From assembly GCA_013396915.1 (NCBI GenBank), contig VWZL01000594.1, positions 543,836-607,835 on the forward strand: 64,000 bases of DNA. The letters run 5' to 3'. Under the pieces are notes generated by a model that did no database searches, was not told the DNA's origin, and saw nothing but the letters and a program-made list of their open reading frames with translations. Shown here in pieces: positions 37,692-49,215 of the stretch (position 1 is its first letter; each line of letters begins with the position of its first letter). Source of the stretch: Stercorarius parasiticus (taxonomy: Eukaryota; Chordata; Aves; Charadriiformes; Stercorariidae). The position numbers were made by a program, and so were the translations under genes.

Positions 37692-39049
37692 GGCTATTTG
37701 ACCTCAAATCATTCAAACATTGCCCAGAGTTTCCTTCGATCACTCCTATTGCTTCTCCTTCTCCCATGATTCACAAATGTTTGCTACGGGTGTCTAAACT
37801 GAACACAGTACTCTATGTTGAAAACTGAGTTCATTTTTCTGCCTCCCAGAATTAGGGAGTATCTCTCCCAAACACAAAGCTTTTCCAGTAACAGCAATTC
37901 AGAAGCACGCAACTTTCAAGACCACATTAAAATACCACTCTACAGTATACTCTATAAATCAGGATACAGATATTAAGACTAAGATATATCTAAAATAAGT
38001 TTTCAGTTAAGCATCTTCTGGACTTACAGATACTAAGTTCTATGCTGAACTGAGGTCAAGCATCCCAAACTGAAGTATCATCCCCTCAAACTGCTGAGTA
38101 AACAAGCAGAGTTTTCAACACAACTGTTATCACGAGTGCTTCCAAATCCCAGTGCTATACTGGCTTAAAGATGCCGAAAACTATCTTCACTCAGTGAAAA
38201 CATCCATGACATCTTTATTCTCTCCATGAGCATACCAATGCATTAAACTTATTACTGTGTTCTCAGGAGAACAGAAATTATTTATAAAAAAAAAGAAAAA
38301 GAGAGAGAGAGAAGAAACCACACCAAAAAAACTCCAGCAAAATCAAGAATGTTAAAAGGACACCCATCAAGAAACACAAAGGCACCAAACTGGATGTGCT
38401 AGAGCACACAAGCTAAAGAATGGTGGTATTAAGACACGAGGGATAATTAAGACAAGTTCAAGATGTCTAAGGGGAAAAGTCATGCAAAGTGGCCAATTAT
38501 TTGGCTCCTGCTGGGTATTCCTGGGTTGATACTATGAACTTGTATCATGGCTGTAACACCAGTGACACTAGAGAAAGCCAAGTTTTAACCATTTCCATTT
38601 TAAACCTTTTTCTCCTGTCATTAGTAACTTGCCCATGTCTTTCGCAGTCAGAGATAGTTCGCCTTCACTTTAGCATAATATTATACCAAGCTAATAATAA
38701 AAATAGGATTTGGAAGAATGCTGGCACTGATGAACGTAAATTAGTAGCTAAAAAGTTGTATTTCAATACAGAAAGAGGCTACAGATGGGGCATGGGAGGA
38801 TGTACCAGCAGTGGAGCTTACTTCCATTGCTCTCTTCTCCTGCAGCTATAAGCACAGGATTGGGCCTGGCTTTAAACATTTAGACAGAATCTTCTCCTGA
38901 ATATAAGCACAGGACATACAACCTCCAAGGGCTCAGGCTGCCCACCAGCAATGTGTTTTTTAATGCTAGACCAAGTTTAATATAACTGAAAAAGTGTGTT
39001 CTAAAAAACACTATTTCATGATTTGTGCCTGAAGCGTCAATATTTTTGT

Positions 39050-39228
39050 AGCACTTTATTTACCTGTGACAGGCTATATGGAACTCAGCATCAGTATCTC
39101 TTAATCTATAAAAGTGTGTGTTATTATTATACGGGTGAGTGAAAAACTAGCTACCTCACAGTATAATATACTCTCAGTACTGCAAATCCAAACTCGGGTT
39201 TCTCATCCGCAGTTCTGCAGTCTGTGCT
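39050..39228 (+). repeat. Probable MIR-type SINE relic
   Basis: GCACTTTATTTAC, then TTATTATTATACGGGTGAGT, GCTACCTCACAGT-like core, and CAAACTCGGGTTTCTC with CAGTTCTGCAGTCTGTGCT follow the MIR order (TTATTATCCCC, ACTTGCCCAAGGTCACA, GAACCCGGGTCTCC, CAGTTCTGTGCTCT). Confidence 0.48.
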
Positions 39229-41534
39229 GATCTGTAAGATTAGAGCAGAGCCCAGCCAGAGAAGATTGCTCCCCTGGTGATACAGAGTTTCCTTAATTTG
39301 ATCAAGGGCTGCATTAAAGCATTAAGTAAAACCTTAAATCACTGCCTGCTGCAACTCTTGCACAGACACTCACACACCTAAAATTTATTAGTATGGGCAA
39401 CTATATTGATAAAAACAACATATGAACACACAACAGCAAGTAAAACCATCTAACACTGCAAGTTATAATGGGTCCTGCACTTCTCAGTGAAAACAGAATT
39501 AATAGTAGATTATTGTCCAACCTCCATGGAGAAATTCAAGGGGTTTGGTTTTTCCTCTTTTTTAACATTCTCTTCACTTTCTTTTTATAAATAAATACAT
39601 AAAAGGCAAGAAAACTAACCCCTGTGGATCAACACACTGCAGTGAGAAATTGAAATGCTCCATTCTGCCTATCTGTCCTTTTAGTACAACTTGGATACTA
39701 TTATTTCATGTCCATATGTAAAATTATCTAAAGACAAACAAATGAAATTTAGTATTATAAAGGGAAAAAGGAAAACTCACCACATGTACTTGCCACTATA
39801 GTACTGCTTGCAACAGTATCACTACTGATCTCAATTCAGGTTATTGAAGTGGGAAAAAAAGTTTGATCCAGTAATCTGGAGAAAATCACTCTTCCAATTT
39901 GAGTATAGAGAATCAATTAAGCCTAAACCCAGCATTTTTCACACAGGCTACTAAACAGTCCAAAAGTGTGGATGACGGGGTGTTTGAATTTTAGTTATAT
40001 TAATAAAACCACTGAATTTTATTCCCCTGCCATGGATAGCTGCTTCCCTACTTGCATTTCATATGTAGTCAAAATAACACTCCAAAGTTTCCAGAAATGC
40101 AAAACTCATTTGAAAAAAAAAAAAAAGAGGCAAAATTTCCTATTATAATACTTTGGCCAACTTTGATTGAATGTTCCCAATTATTCCACTGAACTTCATG
40201 GTCCCTGATGTCCCAGCGAGCTGCACTGTCAAACCGCATCTGAAGTATAAAACGCAATAGGCTTCAAACAGTTTCTCTGGAGGCATCATTCAGGCAAGGA
40301 CTTGTTTTTCTTATCAAAACAGAATATTCGTTCTCATGCTGAGGTTTTTTACATCCAAACTGTTGTATAGTCTAAGGTGGCTATCATGTGCTTCAAAATA
40401 GCACCTGCAGGAAATTGATAAATTTTAATATTATATTTATACAGAGAACAAGAAATGCAAAACCTAATAATAGATAATTCTAAAACCCAAAAAATTGGTG
40501 CACTCACAAACTGTACCTCTGACAATAGTGTGAAAGCCTCTAATTGCCAAAGAAACAGATTATTAGTTAATCTTCCTACTACTATGCTAAGTTTCACTTA
40601 CAGGTCTGCTTTACCAAATTTATTCTGCATACATGTAATTTTCTGTTCCAGATAAATAGCTTAGGTTCATTGTAACAGTTCAGCCATGCCTGCAGGCTAA
40701 CTGGAGTCGGAGTTTTCATTTTCAACTTAAGATTGGATGCGCTTGGCCAGTCAATGCACCACAAACCTCATTTTTTTTCCTCCAGTAATATAAACGCAAT
40801 AAAGCCAGTCAAGTTAATGGAGGTTTGCACTACAGTAAAAGCTATGAGAACAGGGTTGGGCTGGGAAGGTAGCTGGTTGTTTTTTAAGTGCAACAAGAAG
40901 GGCATACAAAGGCGTTTTTATTCCCAGATAAGGAAAGCTAAGATTTTCCTTAAACAAATCACATAAGTATCTCCTTTACCCGTGAGAAAATTAATACTTG
41001 AAATAGATGTTTTACTGAAATAAAAAGGAGATTTCTGTTTATTGCTTGTAAGGCTAACAGGAAAAAAACTGACTTTCCTCTTGACAAATGCCACTGGGCT
41101 GAAAACGTCAATAGCCTCATAAAACAGATACCTATAAATTATCTATGAGTTTTTTTAATGAATGGAAAATGTATTCTGAACAATGTAACAGCAACTTTTC
41201 TTGTGGAATCAACAATTTGAAGCATATTTCCAGTCTCGAAAACACCAGAAGTCCGTAGAACTGTATCAATAATAAAACAAAGAATATAACATGAAGTAGC
41301 TACCTCAACTACAAGCATAAGTTTTTGTTTATCTTTCCTTTATCATGCATGTATACACAGCTTCTTCTGATTGTATTCATTACAGCAAAATCCAGAACCC
41401 ATACAGGCCTTTAGCTCTTGCATACATTCATACACTAACCTGAAAAGGACAGATTAAGAGATAGCAAAAGCCTCCAGTGAAATATCTTTTATCACCTTAT
41501 GCTTCTAGGGAGATAATCCCTTATTACATCAGCA

Positions 41535-41690
41535 CGTTCACAGCCAGCAAGATGACCGTATTATCTTTTTTTTTTCAGATGGGGAAAAAAAGAAGGCATT
41601 TAAGCAACTTAGCTGAAGCTACGCGGCAAGCCAATGAAAGAGGCTAAGGGAGAGCTCCTCATCTTTTCACAGACTACAGTTCGAGGCTTA
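41535..41690 (+). repeat. MIR-type SINE relic
   Basis: TTCAGATGGGGAAAAAAAG, GGCATTTAAGCAACTTAGCT, ACGCGGCAAGCCAATGAAAG, AGGCTAAGGGAGAGCTCCTC and ACAGACTACAGTTCGAGGC match successive MIR blocks (CAGATGGGGAAACTGAGGC, AAGTGACTTGCCC, CAGCAAGTCAGTGGCAGAG, CCAGTTC). The T run before it replaces the usual CCCATTTTA. Confidence 0.58.
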
Positions 41691-43300
41691 GCAAATCAAA
41701 GTCCTTCTCCAAGAAACCTGAATTCAAAAAGATCTGTCCAGGTTTTATCACTATCCCTTCACTGTGGTATCTCAGTAAAACAACAAAGACATGCATGCTA
41801 TATTACACCATATGTACATTTAGAGCATAACCAGTTATTATAAACCGATTTCTTTCTATTATTGTAAACAAACCTGTACTACCCAAAGATCTAGGTGAAA
41901 TTATCACAAATATTTTAAAATTTGTACAGCATTCCAAGCATGCCACAAGCTTTGTACAGATATAAAGGCAATGTTGTGATGATAAAGAGTCTGCAAGTTA
42001 AAGAGATGAGATAAACAGGGTTCTCCTTCAGTCCCGAACACAGAAAACAGAAATGGAAAATAAACATTAGTATGATTGACAATGTTCCATTAACAACCAT
42101 GACAGAGGGTTCCAAGTGAGAAAGCGGTGAATAAGGAGAATTTAAGGGCACACTGATTACAGGATTTTCCAAAAAAGAATGGAATAATTTAATAACCAGG
42201 CTATAACTTTCTTCTTATAACATTAAGCTTCCTATTTATAATGTATGTATTTGTGTTAAGGAGCCAAACGTCTGCATTATGTTCTCAATGAACTGTAACC
42301 ATATGTAATGCTATGAGTATTACCAGGGTAGCCATCCATGCAGAATGACCATCGATGTAGTTTAGGGGTTTTTTGTTTGTTTTTGTTTTTTGTCTTTTTT
42401 TTTTAAAACGCCTTTATTTGTAATTACAATTCATTGTCGATCCTTCTTCCCTTCTTCTCACACTGTGCTTATACCATTGCAAGGAAGGAGCCTCCAATTC
42501 CTGAAGGTCCTATTTATGAGTTGTTGACTTGCAAAGACCTACAATCATTTGTCTTTCTTGAGAATGTAATGGGTGAAATGTAGTGTATCAAGCCTAAAAC
42601 AGATTTCACCCTGGCATCAGGAAGCAGGAGCACTGAAGTACATGATATAGTGCTATATAATACAGAAGCATTTAGAAATAAATCCAAAAGGCAGCAGCAA
42701 ACCAAATTACCCTAATACATCAATCAACAGAGAGGAGGTGGTAAGGAAAGAGTAATATCTGCTTCTCTAAATATTAAGCTGTTATCTCTTTACCTGTTAT
42801 TTCCTTATTCTGTCTTTTTACCTACATCTGTACTTTCAGCTTACTGCCTAAAATGAGATAAAACTCATTCTGCATTAAAAAGAGACTTTAATACCTGCTT
42901 GCAATACCAGTAAACTCCTTCCCTTTCCTGTTGCACCCTTTTTCAACCCTCTGTGAGGGGTCAATGACACAGCAAGCATTTTTCATATCAGAGTCTTTTT
43001 CCAGCAGTAGGAGCATTTACCATAACAAGTTCTTGTTAGTCTTTTCACAAAAATAAGAAAAGAAAATTCTTGTACTACCGCAGGCATTTTTGAGAGCAAT
43101 GCTACTTTTTCCTTTTCCTGACCCCTTTTTCCTAGAAAGTATGTTAAGAAAAAAGAGGCTTGAAGGACTGCTTTGAACACATTTTTTACTTTCTCAGGCA
43201 AAAAGGGATCTACTTGGTTAGTGGCTGACATTTCTAAGTTGATGACATTAAAGGTTTACACACCACAAAAATCTAGCGTGGTCTTTTGCTCATTTCTCAG

Positions 43301-43330
43301 ATCATAGAATCATAGATCTTCAATTCCAAG
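43301..43330 (-). mobile_element. Scrap of CR1 3' terminus, minus strand
   Basis: ATCATAGAATCATAGATCTT followed by CAATTCCAAG resembles the antisense CR1 end (repeated TCATAGAA, then sequence antisense to CCTTCCAA). Only about 30 bp is recognisable. Confidence 0.4.
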
Positions 43331-45119
43331 ACTGTACAGTAAGAGGGTACAGTTATCACTTCAATTCATGTAAGAATTGGGAAAAATATAACCTCCTTAA
43401 AAAGAAGCCTTTGACTAAATTTATACTATTTTTTTTCTGTACTTGAAATAAAAAAAGACTTACTGAGAAAGAGGATTAAATGGAGCATAAAGTAATCTAA
43501 ACTGCAGGTGTTTTCCAGTATTTGACAATGCAACTTATATTTGCATGTCATAAAGAATAATGGTATGATCCTTGGCTATATCCAACCTTTTACACCCTGT
43601 CTTTTCTCATGCAAAATTTCAATTGATTTTATTAGTTCCTCAATACATTATTTCTGTTCTAATAAAAAATACAATCCTAAAACAAAATCTCATATGCTCT
43701 GTATACTATGATTCTCTAGGAAATAAAAAGGAAGAATATATTTTTTCCAAGGTTGCAGAACCTTATTTCAGATAACATCAACAACTAAACCTCCTTGACG
43801 TGCAGTCTGAAGTATTATTAAAAAATGCTAAACAATCCCTGAATTTCAGAGCAAGTTGTAAAGTCAGTCCTAGTTTCTTCTTGCAAGTCTGCAATGAAAT
43901 ATTTATGTGTCTGATAGATAACAGACTTCAGCTGCTTGAGATCGATCGACTGAGGTGGGCGAGACCAGGATGAACACTATGTAAGCATGCAGTAACTGTG
44001 CACTTTTTAGATTGCTAAATTCAAATGCATTCTCAGGTATGAATATGGCCTCCTGACCATGGCTCCTTCAAGGATTACACATTAAAGGGAGGAAAAGTGT
44101 TCCCTCCAAAAAACTGCTGTAATTTGCTGGTTTGTTTCACAGTTTATAGTATTTGTGCTGGTAGCTAACCAAAATACTGTTTTCTACCACGTCTACTAAT
44201 GATGAATAACACCCTAGTGCTGGACTCTAGAATTTCTGTCTGATATCTACTCCTTAATAAAGTTGTCTTCCATCTCCTCTCCCCTGAGTCCAACCCCTTA
44301 CCAAAAGGTCTCAAAGGACAGCAAATCAAATGAAAATCTGAAATAAATTATTTTCACCAGCTTGCTACAACTGCTTGTGATGCCCTCTGATATCCTTCTG
44401 GCCAGATTTTTGCATAATTTTTTGAAAACATTTAACAGCAAGGCGAAGACGACTGTAGGATGCAACATCTCCTGGCAAATAAGAACAAACATTTCCAGAG
44501 AAAACATGGATTTAAAGCAGGGCAGCATAAGAAAATGCTGGCTCGCACCTATTCTACATGGCAACACCAGTCAGCATGTATAGGAAAAAGACCTCTGTAA
44601 AAAGTGACAGAGTATTTATTTAGCTATTTCAAACCAATTTCCATTTACTAAAATGGGAACTGTTGTGTACAAAATCTCAAGTTGAACCTCTGACAGTATC
44701 AACTGGCTCAGACCAGATGAAGTTAAAACCTGTCTCATTTACATTATGAGTACCAAAACACCCTGCAGACACTTAAGAATCCAGCTAGCCCAGCAGCTCA
44801 GAAAGGCAAGGGGGCAAACACTATCAGTTGAAACAGGTAACCATGTGGTACACTCAAAAATGGGTCTGGATGCACATAGCACATGATTTGCCATCACAGA
44901 GAATGAATTAACAAAAGTAGGTCGAATGTTTTAAAAGTGAGCGAGACTCTCAAAGATGAACCAGCCCAATAAGGCTAATCTGTTGAGGTCCTCTCAACAG
45001 TCAGCAAGGGAGAACAGTGAGAAAACTTACATATGGTTTTGAAGGGAGGTTGAAATTAGAGATTGTTATCTCCTGGAGGAGCCTTTTTCTCCACTGACTA
45101 CAAAATACACCAGGGAGAC

Positions 45120-45780
45120 TAACCGTAAGTTAAAGTTAAGTTTTACAAATAGGTCTGACTGGGTACATGCCATACAAGATCACAGAGGACAAATGTCCAG
45201 TGTTAGGAGATAAGAAGACTTGAATCCATACGCAGTAGAGATAAGACAATATATAAGTTATTTATTTATTACACTAGAGTTAATACAAAACATTCTTAAG
45301 AGTTAGCTAAAGTTTCTCTTCCTTTAGCTCTAGGCTCAAAGACTTCCTTAGTAAAAAATCAGAGATGTAGTCTGCAGTATATAAATGAGAAATGTTGGGA
45401 TATAATCAACTCTGCTTGCTAGTTGCAAGATGATCCCAAAGGAATTAAGCTGTTCATGCCAATCCCTTGAAGCACTTGCTTAAGGCCAGATTCACCAAGC
45501 CTTTCGAAAAAGACCACCAGGGAAAAGCAGCCAGAGAAATACTTCACTGTCTGAAGCCCTTCAAGAAAAAGCATGAGCGGTCCTTTAGCACGGAAGAACC
45601 ACCAGGGTTAGCAACCTTATATATGAGAGAAGGAAAATCTGTGGGGCTGACACAGACCTTGAAGAGAGAGAGCAAATAGGCTGTCCCTTAAATGGGCTTG
45701 TGCATTCACACAGACCTTTGTTACCTTAAAAGGGGGGACCCTTCTGGGTTCACAGAGAGAGAACTAAGTCAATTTGCCAC
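45120..45780 (-). mobile_element. Unclassified LTR-like stretch
   Basis: Read on minus, a TATATAAGG box lies near 45625-45617. About 350 nt downstream there is a clustered polyadenylation signal AATAAATAAATA (plus TATTTATTTATT near 45259-45270), followed by a U5-like segment. This spacing fits an LTR promoter and R region. I found neither clear TG/CA termini nor a target duplication, and the composition is richer in GC than the surrounding intron. It could equally be unique intronic DNA. Confidence 0.22.
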
Positions 45781-45996
45781 CAGGGCAAACCAAAGAAAGT
45801 GCTAGATTACTGCAGCTACCAAACAGAAACAGCTTGACTCATCCCCTTCACAAGCCTTCTTTTTTTAAGGGAAGGGAAGGAATGGCAGCCAAGCACAATG
45901 AGAAATTCAGTAGATAATGTCTTTGCTCTCTAAAGAAGTAATCAGAAACAGCACAATAAAACAAAATAGCCCACAGGTTCTCAACAACACCTGGTG

Positions 45997-46074
45997 CAGA
46001 AAGCTTCATCTCCAGGAACCATAAAAGTTTTATCTTGCCATCCTTTTAGATGGCAATATGTAGTAAGCTTTCTG
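45997..46074. repeat. Nested inverted repeat (hairpin) of 78 bp
   Basis: Outer arms CAGAAAGCTT (45997-46006) and AAGCTTTCTG (46065-46074) are exact reverse complements. Inner arms TTGCCATC (46035-46042) and GATGGCAA (46049-46056) are also exact, with a 6-nt loop. The sequence between outer and inner arms is asymmetric (28 versus 8 nt), so it is not a simple miRNA precursor fold. Confidence 0.6.
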
Positions 46075-48169
46075 CCTTTGTGGTCTCTTCCTAGCATTCA
46101 TTTCTGTGGGTATCTAATTTTTTTACTCTTACTAAATAAAGGGAATGCTTCTAAAACACAGTCCTGCAGCCATCGCACCCACAACCAGGATATAAGGCTG
46201 AAGACTGGCTTTCGATTCTTAATCGTGAGTGATGTGCCTGTGATTAGCAGAGAAACTTGCAATCAGCCCAGCTAGATCTTATACCTGCTCAATTGTTCTC
46301 TGCTGTCCACATCTCTCAGGAGAAAGGCCTCTGTCAGACAGGTTCTGCAAGACAGCAGCAGTCTCTGCAGCTATCGCACTAAGATATACAAAGCATTGTT
46401 AATTATAACACAATCAAAGTGCAAGTCCCTGAGCTCGTCACTTCCACTACGTACAAATGAGATTTTCTGTTACCATGAACACCTTCTATTAGCTTATGTC
46501 ACCTCCTGCAGCACCTCATGTGCAAATGTTATAAAAGCACTTTATAGGTTGACAGTTCGAGTTAACAAGTGTAGAGAAAATAACATGACAAGCGTGTGGA
46601 AATGACACAAGTATCCCCTTTGTAAGCTTAGCCCCCTAATAAAGCTTGGCAGCTTTCACCTAAAGATGTAAATGATGAAAATGCTAAATTAAGAAAGGCA
46701 CCCTCTTCTTTTTTCTTTTTTTAAAGTCAACAAAATAAATAAGAAATAGGAGTTTGCAGCGAATAGCTGCAGTGGAAGATGAGCAATAGCATCACCTTTG
46801 TCAAAAGTACCTGTATATATAGACCTGATTAATCAGGTATATTTTTAATTTTTCTGAAGTACTACTGCTTTTCCAGACATTTACACGTGTGAAAAATAGA
46901 TAGCTTACATTCTGCTTGTGTCGGCTGAAGGCACATAAAAGCAGGGAGATGAGAAACAAAGAGCTGCCGAAAAACTACATTAGCAGAATTGTTGCAACCA
47001 TGATCGACCAAAGATCTAGGAAAGGCAAGGTTTATTAGAGGAAACAACATCTTTTACTGCACCAATTTTATAACTAGAAAAAACAGACATGTTTTCTGAA
47101 CACAAACACTTCTTCCAGGATAATTACTTACTAAGGAACAGGCCTTCAAAAGGATTTGTGTGCCAAAAGCTTGTAAGTTTTTTCCTCTATTTCAATTAGA
47201 CTAATAAAATATATTAGCTGTACTACTCGCATCTTTCTGCACCATGGCGCAGCACATCTTTTGACAAGAAAAAATACCTCTTCACGTCTGTAGAATTCAA
47301 CTCAAGGGAATGACAGATGAATTAACTGATGAAGAATATTCAGTTAAAGGCTGACAGACAAGCGGTTATGATGAGCAGCCCTTCCAGAAAATATATATGT
47401 AGCCCTCAGACAAATAAAAACCATTAAGGATGGCAGAACAGCTGCAACAAAGAAAATCTGAAATCAATTATTTCCCATATCCCACTGGAATAATTTCATA
47501 TGTCATCCCACTGAGCTACAACAGGACTTCTACTTCAGTGAATACAACTGATAACATGAAATGTGTGTTGCTGCCTGTGCTTTATTTTCTTTAACGCATA
47601 AACAGTTGCATCAGCTTTACAGGAAACAGCACAGTGGAAAATTGCCAACTATGCACAAATTTAGAAAGACCTACTCTCTTCACTGAGCAAAATGCTTTAT
47701 GAGGGACTAGATGTGCATATCATTTGCAGGAGTAACATCTAGGTGAAGTCAACATACTTTGCAGCAAAGAATTTATCTTCTTGAGAAGTGTTAAAATATT
47801 CACTGCTATTGTAGCTATCAACTATATGTACAACAGTAAGACAACAATAAGGTGGTGGTTTTTTCTTTCTGTACCAGTTATTTTCACAAATGCTTGACAG
47901 GATATTATTTATTGTTATTATTATTTTGTTCAAATCAAACAGATTCTTTTTTTTACTTTTCCTTAATCTATCCCCCCCCAAAAAAAATTCATATACCCAA
48001 GTAAAAAGCCATAAAACCAATAAAAAGTCTCAAAATATTCTGCAAAGATAGATATGTAAAGACCTCACTCTGTTGAGCTGAAAGAAGAAAAGACGAAGAA
48101 GGTAACTTTGTTTACAATTTATAAGCAGCTTTAATGGACAGAAAAATACCAGGTACTAAAAGTTGCCCT

Positions 48170-48235
48170 TAATTCTAGGTACAGAAGGAAAACTGAGGCC
48201 TAATAACTGGAAGTAAAAACACAGTTAACATGAAT
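48170..48235 (+). repeat. Possible MIR-type SINE relic
   Basis: TACAGAAGGAAAACTGAGGC followed by AGTAAAAACACAGTTAAC resembles the MIR block ACAGATGGGGAAACTGAGGC and its ACACAG core. The match is short. Confidence 0.33.
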
Positions 48236-48626
48236 GTAGGAATTAGGCATGTTTTTTCAAATAGTTTTTGGGTTTGGTTTGTTGCTCTTTTTAAAAAAAA
48301 AAAACACACCTTGGAAAAACCTAGCAAGTGAAAGTGCAGCTGTTCCATCTTCATACTTTCAGTATCATTACTCCAATACAATTGTCCTTGACCCAGAGGT
48401 AACTGGTAGGGTTTTATATGTCCTGTACAAAAGGTCTGGCCGGAGGATCCAATGGTTCTTTCCAGCTCTAGAAAACTATTCTTTTTTCTCTTGAAGCCTG
48501 TGGCTACATATGTACCAGGAAGTTGTTAGATACACCTCTTGCATGCACACGAGCAAGTACTCTGTTCTCTACTCTGTGACCCCACCATCTCTGAAGTTTT
48601 GTCATACCACACACACTGATACTCGC

Positions 48627-49215
48627 TGTATTGGGTCTGGCTGACATGGAGTTAATTTTCCCTGTAGCAGCCATCATAATGCTGTGTTTTGTATTGGTAG
48701 CTAGGAAGGTGCTGAGATCATGCCAGTGGTTTGGCTGCTACTGCTCAAGGCTGTCTCTCCAACATTCCACCCTCACCAGTAGGCTGGGGGTGGGCAAGAT
48801 CTTGGGAGGGGACGTAGCCAGGACAGCTGACCCAAACTGACCAAAGGATATTCCATACTATATGATGCCTGCTCAGCAATAATAGCTAGGAGAAAGGCGG
48901 AAGAAGGGAAAGCATTCAGTTTTTTACAACATTTGTCTTCCGGAGCAACCGCTACACATACTGAAGCCCTACTTCCCCAGGAAGTGGATGGATGTCGCCT
49001 GCTGATGGGAAGTAGAGAATAAATCTTTTGTTTTCCTTTGCTTCCATGCACGGACTTTGCTTTTGCCTTATTAAACTGCCTTTTATCTTGACCCATGAGG
49101 TTTTTTCACTACCTTGTTTTCTCGCCCCCCTTCACTGCTTCCCTCCCTCCTGAAGATGGCAGTGATAGAGTGGCTTGGTGGGCACCTGGTGTCCAGCCAA
49201 GGGCAACCCACCACA
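48627..49215 (+). mobile_element. Solo LTR of an avian endogenous retrovirus
   Basis: It runs from TGTATTGGGTCTGGCTGACA to GGCAACCCACCACA, about 590 bp. The U3 has the characteristic block TAGCCAGGACAGCTGACCC, then GATATTCCATAC. A TATA-like AATAATAGC follows at 48878-48886, with AATAAA at 49018-49023 and ATTAAA at 49070-49075 as polyadenylation signals. Flanking pentamers CTCGC (48622-48626) and CTTGC (49216-49220) differ by one C/T change. Antisense to CCSER1, with no internal retroviral genes beside it. It is closely related in its core to the LTR at 57333. Confidence 0.85.

Larger units (their letters stand above)
36912..37853 (-). mobile_element. Old CR1 LINE 3' region, minus strand, split by two later insertions
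   Basis: Read on plus, the fragment starts with CCCAGAATCATGGAAAG (the antisense CR1 3' end) and continues with CAGTGATGGAGATTCCACAA, TTACCATCAGAAAGTATTTC, TTACTTCTTGTC-like and TTTTGAACACAAAGAATAGA blocks of an older CR1. It is interrupted at 37259-37298 and 37337-37691. Between and after these the CR1 resumes: TTCCTCCTCAAGTTTCTCTT, then GATCACTCCTATTGCTTCTC and AACTGAACACAGTACTC. The right end is gradual. Removing both insertions and one copy of each target duplication restores a continuous CR1 alignment. Confidence 0.78.
37854..48626 (-). other. CCSER1 intron segment
   Basis: AT-rich intronic DNA holding MIR-like relics (39050-39228, 41535-41690, 48170-48235), a scrap of CR1 3' end (43301-43330), an unclassified LTR-like stretch (45120-45780) and a nested hairpin (45997-46074). 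The 120-codon open frame at 38489-38851 (plus) has no splice context or recognisable motif and I take it as chance. Confidence 0.55.

Noticed and set aside
38489..38851. 120-codon plus-strand open frame, the longest in the window, as a gene
   Set aside because: No family resemblance, no splice or promoter context, and composition typical of AT-rich intron; at this length one such frame in 64 kb is expected by chance.
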